Part shown: one piece after another, positions 55,670 to 63,303 of the stretch
How positions within the stretch are numbered: the stretch's first letter is position 1
Layout: every line of letters starts with the position of its first letter
Origin: JADLCX01 sp964630785
GTDB taxonomy: Bacteria; Planctomycetota; Phycisphaerae; Phycisphaerales; UBA1924
DNA: 64,000 nt
Reading direction: 5' to 3'
Assembly: GCA_964630785.1 (NCBI GenBank)
Contig: CAZVZG010000007.1
Span: 1-64,000, forward strand
The notes under the pieces: generated by a model
Told to the model about the DNA's origin: nothing
Database searches by the model: none
The model's input: the letters and a program-made list of their open reading frames with translations, nothing else
Translations under genes and position numbers: made by a program

Positions 55670-56395
55670 ATGGCTTCGATCCTCGTGGTGGGGCCGCACC
55701 CGGACGACCAGGAACTGGGCATGGGCGGCACGATCGCGCGCCTGGTGTCGCAAGGTCACGCCGTGACGCTGCTGGACATGACCGACGGTGAACCGACGCC
55801 GTTCGGCGACCCGGCGACCCGGGCGCGTGAGGCCGCGGCGGCGGCCGGGATTCTCGGCGGCGGCGCGGGGGGTGGGGGGGGTGGGGGTGTGCGCCGGGTG
55901 CAGCTCGGGCTGCGCAATCGCTTCGTCGAGCACACGATCGAGAACAGGCACAAGGTCGCGGGGGTGATGCGGGCGGTGCAGGCAGAGGTCGTGTTCGTTC
56001 CGTACTTCGAGGACGCGCACCCGGACCACCTGGCGGTGACGCGGATCGCGGAGGACGCCCGCTTCGACGCGAAGTTGAGCAAGATCGACATGCCGGGCGA
56101 CGAGGGGCGTGCGCCGATCTATCCGCGGTGGCTGTTCCACTATTACGCCACACACCTGCGGATCGTGCCGCGCCCGAGCTTTTTCATCGACATTACCGGC
56201 TTTGAGAAGGCCAAACGCGAGGCCGTGCTGGCGTACCACTCGCAGTTTGTGGCCAATGAGAAGAACCGCGGCGTGGTGGAGTGGGTCGAGGCAGCGGGTC
56301 GGTACTTCGGCTCGCGGATCGGCACGGCGGCCGCGGAGCCGTTCTTCTCGCGTGAGCCGATCGGGCTCACGGGGCTCGCGGGGTTGGTGATGTGA
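55670..56395 (+). CDS. PIG-L-family deacetylase, BshB1-like
   Basis: A 241-residue zinc-dependent N-deacetylase. The metal motif PHPDD (His10, Asp12, Asp13) starts the protein, with HPDHLAV further on. The segment VVFVPYFEDAHPDHLAVTRIAEDA and the ending PSFFIDITGFEKAKREAVLAYHSQF are the pattern of BshB1. BshB1 deacetylates N-acetylglucosaminyl-malate in bacillithiol synthesis. That substrate is inference; other GlcNAc-type deacetylases share the fold. A Gly-rich stretch (about residues 63-74) is encoded by G6-T-G8-T-G5. It begins 29 bp after the lipoprotein gene. Confidence 0.82.
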   Translation: MASILVVGPHPDDQELGMGGTIARLVSQGHAVTLLDMTDGEPTPFGDPATRAREAAAAAGILGGGAGGGGGGGVRRVQLGLRNRFVEHTIENRHKVAGVMRAVQAEVVFVPYFEDAHPDHLAVTRIAEDARFDAKLSKIDMPGDEGRAPIYPRWLFHYYATHLRIVPRPSFFIDITGFEKAKREAVLAYHSQFVANEKNRGVVEWVEAAGRYFGSRIGTAAAEPFFSREPIGLTGLAGLVM

Positions 56396-56402
56396 GGGGA
56401 TC

Positions 56403-56602
56403 GGCCGCGGATCAATCCGGATGACGCGGATGAGGTTGCGGCCACGGATTGCACGGATGGGCACGGATCAGATCGAGATCGAGATCGATGCAGAGACCTC
56501 GCGCCCATTCTCGGACCGAAGTTTCCTCCCATCTTGATCCGTGCCCATCGGTGTTCATCCGTGGCCGGTTCAGATCCGCGTCATCCGCGTTGATCCGCGG
56601 CC
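56403..56602. repeat. 200-bp imperfect inverted-repeat element between bshB1-like and mgtE genes
   Basis: The outer arms 56403-56431 and 56574-56602 pair at 27 of 29 positions (GGCCGCGGATCAA... type). The inner arms 56440-56470 and 56535-56565 (GGCCACGGATTGCACGGATG type) also pair with few mismatches. The core holds GATCGAGATCGAGATCGATG. The whole could fold into a long hairpin, or be a MITE-like mobile element. No coding sequence is present. Confidence 0.85.
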
Positions 56603-56645
56603 AATCGGCCCGTCGAGCGGGCGCGTCGCGTAGACTTGGCCCGCC

Positions 56646-58076
56646 GTGACCCCCACCGCCGAACTCATCCAGCCCGAGATTATCGAACTCGTCAGCGAGG
56701 GCGCGTACAGCGAGCTGCGCGAGGCGCTGCTGGGGGTTCCCTCGGCGGACGTGGCCGACATCATCTCGAGCCTGGAGGCGGAGCAGGCGGCGGTGTGCTT
56801 CCGGTTCCTGCCGCGGGACGACGCCGGCGAGGTGTTCGCCTATCTCGACCCGGAGCTGCAGGAGCAGTTGGTGCTCAAGCTGGGCGACAGCGCGCTTCGC
56901 GTGGTCGAGGGCATGAGCGCCGACGACCGGGTGCGCCTGCTGGACGAGTTGCCGCCCGAGGTCGCGCAGAGGCTGATCTCGAACCTGCCGGCGGAGGAGC
57001 GCAAGCAGACTCAGGCGATCCTGGGCTATCCGCCCGGAAGCGTCGGTCGCTTGATGACGCCGGACTACATCCGGCTGCGCCCGGAGTGGACGATGCGTGC
57101 GGCGATGGAGCACATCCGCAAGTTCGGGCGCGACGCCGAGACGATCAACATCCTCTACATCGTTGACGACAAGGGCGTGCTGATCGACGACGTGCGCCTG
57201 CGGGCGCTGCTGCTGGCCGACCCGGAGGACACGGTCGAGAGCCTGATGACGCGGAACTTCGTCGCGCTGCGGGCCGATGAGCCGCAGGAGGAGGCGGTGC
57301 GGGCGATGGCCCGCTACGACCGTGTCGCCCTGCCCGTGACCGACAGCCGCGGCGTGCTGCTAGGCATCGTGACGGTGGACGACGTGCAGGACGTCGCGGA
57401 GGAAGAGGCGACCGAGGACATCCAGAAGCTGGGCGGCATGGAGGCCCTGGACGAGCCTTACACCACCATCTCGATCTGGCGGCTGGTTCGCAAGCGCGGC
57501 TCGTGGCTGGCGATCCTTTTCGTCAGCGAGATGTTCACGCAGACGGCGATGTCGGGCTTCGAGCATGAGATCGAGCGTGCGGCGGTGCTGGCCACGTTCG
57601 TGCCGCTGATCGTGTCCTCCGGCGGCAACAGCGGCTCGCAGGCGACGTCGTTGATCATCCGTTCGCTGGCGATCGGGGAGATCACGGTGCGTGACTGGTG
57701 GCGAGTCCTGCGGCGCGAGGTGACGGCGGGGCTGATGCTCGGGACATTCTTGGGGCTCATCGGTCTGCTGCGGGTCAACATCTGGGGCGTGATGGGATGG
57801 TTCGCCAAGCACAACCCTGACGGGACGGTGACCCCCGAGAGCCTCAGGGCCCAAGGGCACTACCACATGCTGGCGATCGCCATCGCGGTGTCGGTGGTGG
57901 GCGTGGTGCTCTGGGGCACGATCATGGGGGCCATGCTCCCGTTCGCCCTGAAGAGGCTCCGGCTGGACCCGGCGACGAGCTCGGCGCCGTTCGTGGCGAC
58001 GTGCGTGGACGTGGTGGGCGTGATGATCTACTTCACGACGTGCGTGATGGTGCTGCGGGGGACGATCCTGGACTAG
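56646..58076 (+). CDS. mgtE: magnesium transporter MgtE, GTG start
   Basis: A 476-residue inner-membrane Mg2+ channel. The N-terminal MgtE_N domain (DVADIISSLEAEQAAVCFRFLP, EVFAYLDPELQEQLV) precedes two CBS domains (GRLMTPDYIRLRPEWTMRAAMEHIR, VESLMTRNFVALRADE) that sense intracellular Mg2+. Five C-terminal membrane segments begin near residue 290 (ILFVSEMFTQTAMSGFEHEI, FVPLIVSSGGNSGSQATSLIIRSLA). GTG at 56646 immediately follows the repeat region, and no Shine-Dalgarno is seen. No M-box riboswitch was recognised upstream, as the leader is occupied by the inverted-repeat element. Confidence 0.95.
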   Translation: MTPTAELIQPEIIELVSEGAYSELREALLGVPSADVADIISSLEAEQAAVCFRFLPRDDAGEVFAYLDPELQEQLVLKLGDSALRVVEGMSADDRVRLLDELPPEVAQRLISNLPAEERKQTQAILGYPPGSVGRLMTPDYIRLRPEWTMRAAMEHIRKFGRDAETINILYIVDDKGVLIDDVRLRALLLADPEDTVESLMTRNFVALRADEPQEEAVRAMARYDRVALPVTDSRGVLLGIVTVDDVQDVAEEEATEDIQKLGGMEALDEPYTTISIWRLVRKRGSWLAILFVSEMFTQTAMSGFEHEIERAAVLATFVPLIVSSGGNSGSQATSLIIRSLAIGEITVRDWWRVLRREVTAGLMLGTFLGLIGLLRVNIWGVMGWFAKHNPDGTVTPESLRAQGHYHMLAIAIAVSVVGVVLWGTIMGAMLPFALKRLRLDPATSSAPFVATCVDVVGVMIYFTTCVMVLRGTILD

Positions 58077-58109
58077 CCGGCCCGGGTGCGAGGGGGATTC
58101 GGCGACCGC

Positions 58110-59315
58110 TCAGCGGATGTCTCGTCCGCGCACGCCGTCGATGGTGTGCATCCCGATGGGGTAGCCCGTGCCGTGCATGGCTCCGGGCCAGGGCCCGTCG
58201 CCCCCGGCCGCGGCCGTGCCGCTGAAGACGGTCGATGGACGCCTGGCCGCGGAACCGTCCACGCACGCGGTTCGGTCGTGGCCGATCAGCGCGAGAGACT
58301 CGGGCGTGTAGCCGCCGGCCGAATCCCACAAGAGCACTTTGCGGTCGGGAAATTGCACCTCGGTCCACCTGGTTGCTCCGCGTTGGAATGGTCCGACGCG
58401 GGTGAGGTCGTTCCAGAAGGCCGGGCGGGCGACGAACGTGCAGGAGTAGTAGTAATCGGTCTGCCCGTCGGGTTGACCTTTGGAGAGCGGCGACTGGAAA
58501 GACCATTGGAAGTTGTCGCCGTGGTAATAGCCCGAGGCCAGGGCGATGTTCCAAGTGAAGCTCGCGCCGAAAAAAGGGACGGTCGCCGAGTAACCGTTGT
58601 CCGGGTTGCGGACATCGGACCAACCCGCGAACGGGTCCAGGAAGTAGGGCGCCCAATCGCGGAAGTCGGACGTGTACGCCGTGATCTGCTGGGCGTGGGT
58701 GCGGAGGTTGCTCAGGGACGCCGAGCTTCGCGCCGCGAGGCGCGCGGAGCGGAGCGACGGGGCCAGGAGCGCGACCAGGAGTCCGACGATCGCGATCACG
58801 ATCAGGGTTTCGAGCAATGTAAAGCCGGCACCAGCGCCCGCGCGACGGAAGTCCGGCGACTCTGGCCGGCGAGGCGACGAACGAGTCAGCCAGAGTCCAA
58901 CACCGATCAACAACGTCATAATGAGGTCGCGTTGCAATGTCGAGTAGGAATCTTCTTGCCAACGGAGCCAGTCAGCCAGAATTCCGGCGCAACCGCAGTG
59001 AGGGCGAAATCCTTGCAGAAGGTGTACCGACACAAACGCCGCGAACAGAACGAGGGTCGATAAGCACGCGATCGCGACCCATCGCCGACGGATATTTAAC
59101 AGCCATGAGATCAGCAGCGAGGCTTCAAGCAATGGAACGAGCAGCCCAACGAGAGGCATAGCCCAGTTGGGGATCAGTGTCCACGTCCGCAATACCTCCA
59201 TAAAGCGAGGAATATCCCACAGTTTGAATATTCCAAATAACCCAACCGCGAACATGACGCTACCGATAAGCACATTGCCAAGCGTCGGCCAGAACTGGCC
59301 CTGATTATTTTGCAT
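58110..59315 (-). CDS. MauE/DoxX-type redox membrane domain fused to a type IV prepilin
   Basis: A 401-residue protein with an apparently new domain combination. Residues 1-145 form a four-helix membrane domain. It contains a CxC pair (Cys107, Cys109 in RPHCGCAGIL), typical of MauE/DoxX redox-associated proteins that support disulfide formation in exported proteins. Residues 146-160 are a Pro/Arg linker. A prepilin signature then follows in the same frame: GAGFTLLETLIVIAIVG, with predicted cleavage at G164|F165 and Glu at +5. An exported globular domain of about 215 residues rich in aromatic residues completes the protein. The ATG overlaps the TAA of the upstream Cys-rich gene (TAATG), implying coupled translation. 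No internal ATG, GTG or TTG supports a separate prepilin start. Confidence 0.8.
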   Translation of the reverse strand: MQNNQGQFWPTLGNVLIGSVMFAVGLFGIFKLWDIPRFMEVLRTWTLIPNWAMPLVGLLVPLLEASLLISWLLNIRRRWVAIACLSTLVLFAAFVSVHLLQGFRPHCGCAGILADWLRWQEDSYSTLQRDLIMTLLIGVGLWLTRSSPRRPESPDFRRAGAGAGFTLLETLIVIAIVGLLVALLAPSLRSARLAARSSASLSNLRTHAQQITAYTSDFRDWAPYFLDPFAGWSDVRNPDNGYSATVPFFGASFTWNIALASGYYHGDNFQWSFQSPLSKGQPDGQTDYYYSCTFVARPAFWNDLTRVGPFQRGATRWTEVQFPDRKVLLWDSAGGYTPESLALIGHDRTACVDGSAARRPSTVFSGTAAAGGDGPWPGAMHGTGYPIGMHTIDGVRGRDIR

Positions 59316-59716
59316 TAGAATCCCACGCAGGTCGAGCCGCTCGGCTTGAATTGGTAGCAGTTGGCCAGAATTGTGCAGCCGGTTGTGGCGCCGGGAGTGC
59401 AAACCGGTCCGGCGCAAGAACTCTTGTTCCACGCGCATGTGAGGCGGGCGGGACTGGTGGCGACGAAAGACACTTGGCCCTTGACGCCTGTTGGAGCGTG
59501 GTCAACATCGTTGATCACAGGGTTGCCTCCGACGCAGATCACGTCCGGACAAGGGGTGCCTGCGCAGTTCCGACTCATGTCGGGTTGGGCGCCGACGGCT
59601 CGGTCGCAACAGTTTACCTGAACGGCGATCATGCAGCAACAGACCGCGGCGGCGGTCGACGCGAAGAAGAACAAGGAACCGAGCGTTGAGATAGTACGGG
59701 ACGTTGTGTGTGTCAT
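59315..59716 (-). CDS. small secreted cysteine-rich protein (14 Cys)
   Basis: A 133-residue exported protein. The signal region STLGSLFFFASTAAA runs into CCCMIAVQVNCC. The mature part has spaced cysteines (CAGTPCPDVIC, CAWNKSSCAGPVC) and ends GSTCVGF. The count of 14 Cys points to multiple disulfides. GAGGGA lies 6 bp before the ATG. The stop codon overlaps the start of the MauE-prepilin gene, so production of this protein is tied to a redox membrane partner. Not recognised as a known family. Confidence 0.75.
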   Translation of the reverse strand: MTHTTSRTISTLGSLFFFASTAAAVCCCMIAVQVNCCDRAVGAQPDMSRNCAGTPCPDVICVGGNPVINDVDHAPTGVKGQVSFVATSPARLTCAWNKSSCAGPVCTPGATTGCTILANCYQFKPSGSTCVGF

Positions 59717-59748
59717 GAGCAATCCCTCAAAGGAGGCATGTTGCCAGG

Positions 59749-60906
59749 TCAGCAAGAGCCGCGCCGTCCCCGCACTCGTAAGAGGACCAGCGCGAAAGTA
59801 AGGAGGAGAAGACAGGCCCATCCGGTGGTGCGGAGCCACCAATAGTCGTGGACGGCGGCGTTGGCGGGGAGCGGCGTGACGACCGTCTGGTCGTCGACCA
59901 AGCGGACCTCGTGCCGGAATCCCGATCGCCCGTCCCGCGTGACGGTGAGGTGAACCTCGCCACGGACCGGGTCGAGGGCACCATCCTTCGGAACGGTCGT
60001 CACCCGCTCAAACTCCTCCCGAGTGATCTTTCCCACGTCGATGAGTCGTGTGGTGCGGAAGGGCGTGAAGCCCGACGCCCCCTCTGAGCGTGTCCAGACC
60101 AATCGCGGCGTCGCCCATGCGCCGAGCGCGTCGTTCCATTGAGCAGGGTCGGCCTCGAAGCGGAGCGCGGTACCGTTGTCGGCGGGCAGAGTGACGACCA
60201 GCACTCCGAACTCCCCCCGGCCCTCCGGGGCGATCCATCTTCCGGTGGCGGTGAGCGAAGCACCGGTCTGCGGGTCTTGCGACTCGGCCGTCCAGCCGGT
60301 CCCTGAGACGGTTAGTGTTGGCCGCGACAACTTGAGCGCCCGGGCTTCAAGCCAACCGCACGAGAGGTGTAACCGCAGGTCGTTGGTGACCGTGTTTCCC
60401 CAGGCGCGGTAGTTGTAGCCCGGCTCGGGGTTATGGGCGTCGGCGAGATCGAGTGCTCCGGGGCCCAGTCCCCAACTGCCACGCGACGAAACAGAGTAAT
60501 CACAAAAGCCACCCACGAGTTCGGCCGGCGCCATCGTTGTGTTGTTGACGCGGAAGCTCTCACCATCGCGCCAGAGCACCCACTCGCCCCTGGGGGGATT
60601 GCCCGCCGCGGTGGCTTCAAGCAGCATGAGCTGGGGGTACTGCGGATGGTCCTTCCGACCTTGAACCGAGGCCCGCAAGGTTGCCAGCAGATCGGATGGA
60701 ACGGGTTGGTCGTCCGTCCTTTCCCATCGGAACCGGATCAAGTCGGACGGCACATCGCGGTCCGCACGGTCCCACTCTAAGTCGAACCACGTCTGAGGAT
60801 CGGCGAATCGAGGCGGCGGATCGGATGCCAGCGCAGACGGGCCCGAGCACACGCAGATCGCCACGGCCAACCACTTCAGGGTTTGCGAACGTTTCCGAGT
60901 CAGCAT
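59749..60906 (-). CDS. exported protein with C-terminal transmembrane anchor, unknown function
   Basis: A 385-residue protein, first of the operon. A signal-like segment (LKWLAVAICVCSGPSALA) starts it. A long region with few recognisable motifs follows, containing FDLEWDRADRDVPSDLIRFRWE and ESFRVNNTTMAPAELVGGF. RFEADPAQWNDALGAWATPRLVWTR lies further on. A C-terminal helix (about residues 360-376, CLLLLTFALVLLRVRG) and basic tail follow, implying a periplasmic or surface domain anchored at its C-terminus. GGGAGGA about 8 bp upstream of the ATG is a strong ribosome binding site. The next gene begins 33 bp downstream. Confidence 0.7.
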   Translation of the reverse strand: MLTRKRSQTLKWLAVAICVCSGPSALASDPPPRFADPQTWFDLEWDRADRDVPSDLIRFRWERTDDQPVPSDLLATLRASVQGRKDHPQYPQLMLLEATAAGNPPRGEWVLWRDGESFRVNNTTMAPAELVGGFCDYSVSSRGSWGLGPGALDLADAHNPEPGYNYRAWGNTVTNDLRLHLSCGWLEARALKLSRPTLTVSGTGWTAESQDPQTGASLTATGRWIAPEGRGEFGVLVVTLPADNGTALRFEADPAQWNDALGAWATPRLVWTRSEGASGFTPFRTTRLIDVGKITREEFERVTTVPKDGALDPVRGEVHLTVTRDGRSGFRHEVRLVDDQTVVTPLPANAAVHDYWWLRTTGWACLLLLTFALVLLRVRGRRGSC

Positions 60907-60933
60907 CGGCGCCGTCCTCCCGTCCGATCCCCA

Positions 60934-60961
60934 AGCATATCACAGGGGGGGGGGGGGTCAA
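60934..60961 (-). promoter_or_regulatory. putative promoter with C-tract spacer driving the MauE-prepilin operon
   Basis: Read on the minus strand: TTGACC at 60956-60961 as -35, then a 16-nt spacer that is 11 C followed by TGTGA, then TATGCT at 60934-60939 as -10. An extended -10 TGA precedes it. The predicted transcription start is about 20 bp before the ATG at 60906, with the ribosome binding site in between. The total C-run is 13. It is flanked by an inverted repeat, GGGTCAA at 60955-60961 and TTGACCC at 60971-60977, which overlaps the -35. Confidence 0.6.
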
Positions 60962-61010
60962 GTAAAATTATTGACCCGTTGAGATCTCCACAAAGCGAGA
61001 ATCAACGTTA

Positions 61011-63086
61011 CTACACCGCGGCCGTCGCGGCCTGGCGGAGGCTCAGGTGCGCCCCGCGCTGGCGGCGCGGGGTCTGATCGGCGGTCTGGTCCATGAGCGC
61101 CTTCTGGGTCTCGCTGAAGGCCTCGCCGAAGCGGAAGAGACGGAAGCTGTTGCCGATGACGAAAACGTCGCCGACGACGTGGTAGATGGCCGCACCGAGC
61201 AGGGGCAGGTAGCCGGTCGCGGCCATGGTGAGGCCGAGGATGGCGATGAGGATGCTGGCGCCGATGTTCTGAGCGACAATCGCGCGGGTGCGTGCGCTGA
61301 GCTCCATAAGGAAGGGGAGGCGTGAAAGGTCGTCGTTCATAAGCGCGACGCCGGCGGAGTTCGCCGCGATATCGCTGCCGCCCAGGCCCATCGCGACGCC
61401 GATGTCGGCCGCGGCGAGCGAGGGTCCGTCGTTGATGCCGTCGCCGACCATCAGCACGCGCCGGCCGGATTTGGAGAGGTCGACGATCTGGCTGTGCTTC
61501 TCTTCGGGGTGGCACTCGGCCTCGACGTTGTCGACGCCGACGGCCCGCCCGACGCGCTCGGCGACGCTGAGGCGGTCGCCGGTGAGGATGTCGACCTGGC
61601 GCACGCCCAGTTCGCGCAGTCGGCTGATGACGTTCCTGGCGTTGGGGCGGACGCGGTCTTCGAGTCCGACGACACCGAGGTAGCGCCCGTCGCGCACCAC
61701 GTGCACGCCGCTCATGCCCTCGATGCGCTGTTCGACGGTGGCGAGCTGCGGCTTAATGTCGGGGAAGGTCTCGACGAGCCAACTGGCGCGCCCGACGCAC
61801 ACCTCGCCCGCCTTCGTGCGGGCGCGGATGCCCAGGCCGTGCATCTCCTCGTAATCGGTCGAACCGTCGGGCTGGATGCGGGCCGCGGCGGCAGTGCTCA
61901 TGATGCTCTTGGCCAGCGGGTGCGTCGAGTGCTGCTCGCCGTTGACCGCGGCCTGGAGCAGCTCGGCACCCTGCACGCCCTCGGCGGGCACGAGTCGCGA
62001 GACGGCGAACTTGCCGGTGGTGATCGTGCCGGTCTTGTCGAGCACGATCGTGTCGATGCTCGCGGCCTGTTCGAGATACTGGGTCTTCTTGATGAGGATA
62101 CCCAGGCGGGCCGCCGACGCGAACGCCGCGACCATGCTCAGCGGGCTGGCCAGCAGCAGGGCCGAGGGGCAGGCCACGATGAGCACGGTGATCGCGCGGT
62201 CGATGTCGCTGGTCATGAACCACACGATGAACGCGATGCTCAGCGTCACGGGCACGAAGAACCGGGCCACCTGCTCGACCATGAGCTGTCGCGGCGTGCG
62301 GCTCATCTCCGCCTCGCGGATGAGCTGCGTCACCTTGCCGATGGTCGTGTCCTGGCCGACCTGCGTCGCCTTGAGCTCGATGAGCGAGGAGAGGTTGGTC
62401 GTGCCGGCGTACACCGGCTCGCCCGGCTGCACCTCGTGCGGCATCGACTCGCCGGTGAGCGCGGCCTGGTCGATGGTCGATCGGCCGACCACCACCACGC
62501 CGTCCACCGGCAGGTTCTCGCCGACGCGGACGCGGATGACGTCGCCGATTTTCACCTGGCTCAGCGGGACCTCGCGCTCGGCCCCGCCCTCGACCAGCCG
62601 GGCCGAGTCGGGGGCACGGGAGACCAGGTCCTGGATGGCGCGGTCGGCGCCCCAGGCCCGCTGGCGGACGAACGAATCGGCTACGAGCAGGATGAACGCC
62701 AGGAAGCCGGCGGTGAGGTAGTGCTGGTTGGCCAGCGACGCGAGGATCGCCAGCGCGCACAGGGTGGAGGTGGACATGTGCCCGTTCCAGATTTCTCTGG
62801 CCGCGGCGATGAAGAGGGGCATGCCCAGCAGGATCGCGCCGAGGATGGCCGGCATGTCGGCGACGGCCGAAGGCACCGCTCCGGCGATGATGTACTTGGC
62901 GATGACGCTGGCCATGAGCAGCACGCCGCCGACCAGGTAGAGCACCATGTAGCGCTCGAGCTTGATGTTGTGGTGCGAGCAGCAGGCCATGCCGACCGGA
63001 TCGTCGTCGTGGTGGTGGTCGCCGTGCGCGTGGGGGTGCGAGTGGTCGCCGTGGGCGTGTGTGTGAGCGTGGGCATTCGCGCTCAT
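61011..63086 (-). CDS. P1B-type heavy-metal transporting ATPase with CPS motif and His-rich N-terminus
   Basis: A 691-residue ATP-driven metal exporter. The N-terminus is His/Asp-rich (HAHTHAHGDHSHPHAHGDHHHDDD) instead of an HMA metal-binding domain. TGES (residues 211-214) is the actuator, DKTGT with phosphorylated Asp350 the P-domain, and GDGINDGPSLAAADIGVAMG the hinge. The membrane metal-site motif is CPS (Cys306-Pro-Ser308), not the usual CPC, CPH or SPC. Transported metal is therefore uncertain; Zn2+, Co2+ or Cd2+ are possible. GGAG lies 5 bp before the ATG. It diverges from gpsA. Confidence 0.9.
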   Translation of the reverse strand: MSANAHAHTHAHGDHSHPHAHGDHHHDDDPVGMACCSHHNIKLERYMVLYLVGGVLLMASVIAKYIIAGAVPSAVADMPAILGAILLGMPLFIAAAREIWNGHMSTSTLCALAILASLANQHYLTAGFLAFILLVADSFVRQRAWGADRAIQDLVSRAPDSARLVEGGAEREVPLSQVKIGDVIRVRVGENLPVDGVVVVGRSTIDQAALTGESMPHEVQPGEPVYAGTTNLSSLIELKATQVGQDTTIGKVTQLIREAEMSRTPRQLMVEQVARFFVPVTLSIAFIVWFMTSDIDRAITVLIVACPSALLLASPLSMVAAFASAARLGILIKKTQYLEQAASIDTIVLDKTGTITTGKFAVSRLVPAEGVQGAELLQAAVNGEQHSTHPLAKSIMSTAAAARIQPDGSTDYEEMHGLGIRARTKAGEVCVGRASWLVETFPDIKPQLATVEQRIEGMSGVHVVRDGRYLGVVGLEDRVRPNARNVISRLRELGVRQVDILTGDRLSVAERVGRAVGVDNVEAECHPEEKHSQIVDLSKSGRRVLMVGDGINDGPSLAAADIGVAMGLGGSDIAANSAGVALMNDDLSRLPFLMELSARTRAIVAQNIGASILIAILGLTMAATGYLPLLGAAIYHVVGDVFVIGNSFRLFRFGEAFSETQKALMDQTADQTPRRQRGAHLSLRQAATAAV

Positions 63087-63303
63087 GGTGGCTCCGGGTG
63101 AGGTGGAAGAGCGGCTCGGGATCGAGCGGCCGGAGAGGCGGCCGCGGCGGGAATCTTGCCGGTATCGACCCGCCGAGGCAACGTCCCACTGGTTATTCGG
63201 GTGTTGTCCGGGCGGAGAGTCGGCAACTGGTTTTTACGCGGGGCGCGTCGGTGGGGTTCGGTCGGGGTGCGGAAGCGATCGTGCTTTCGTACACTCCGGC
63301 CCG
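63087..63303. other. 217-bp divergent promoter region between metal ATPase and gpsA
   Basis: No gene. The region must carry the promoters of both divergent genes. No metal-responsive operator was recognised. Confidence 0.4.

Noticed and set aside
58110..59315. MauE-prepilin as two genes joined by a frameshift error
   Set aside because: The frame is continuous through the linker, and no ATG, GTG or TTG lies immediately before the prepilin signature to start a separate gene.
60955..60977. Inverted repeat as a terminator of the metal ATPase gene
   Set aside because: The stem is only 7 bp and no T-run follows on the minus strand. Its position over the -35 fits an operator or promoter element better.
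61494..63101. Plus-strand frame of 535 codons opposite the metal ATPase
   Set aside because: Shadow of the ATPase gene; Asp/His/Arg-rich without motifs.
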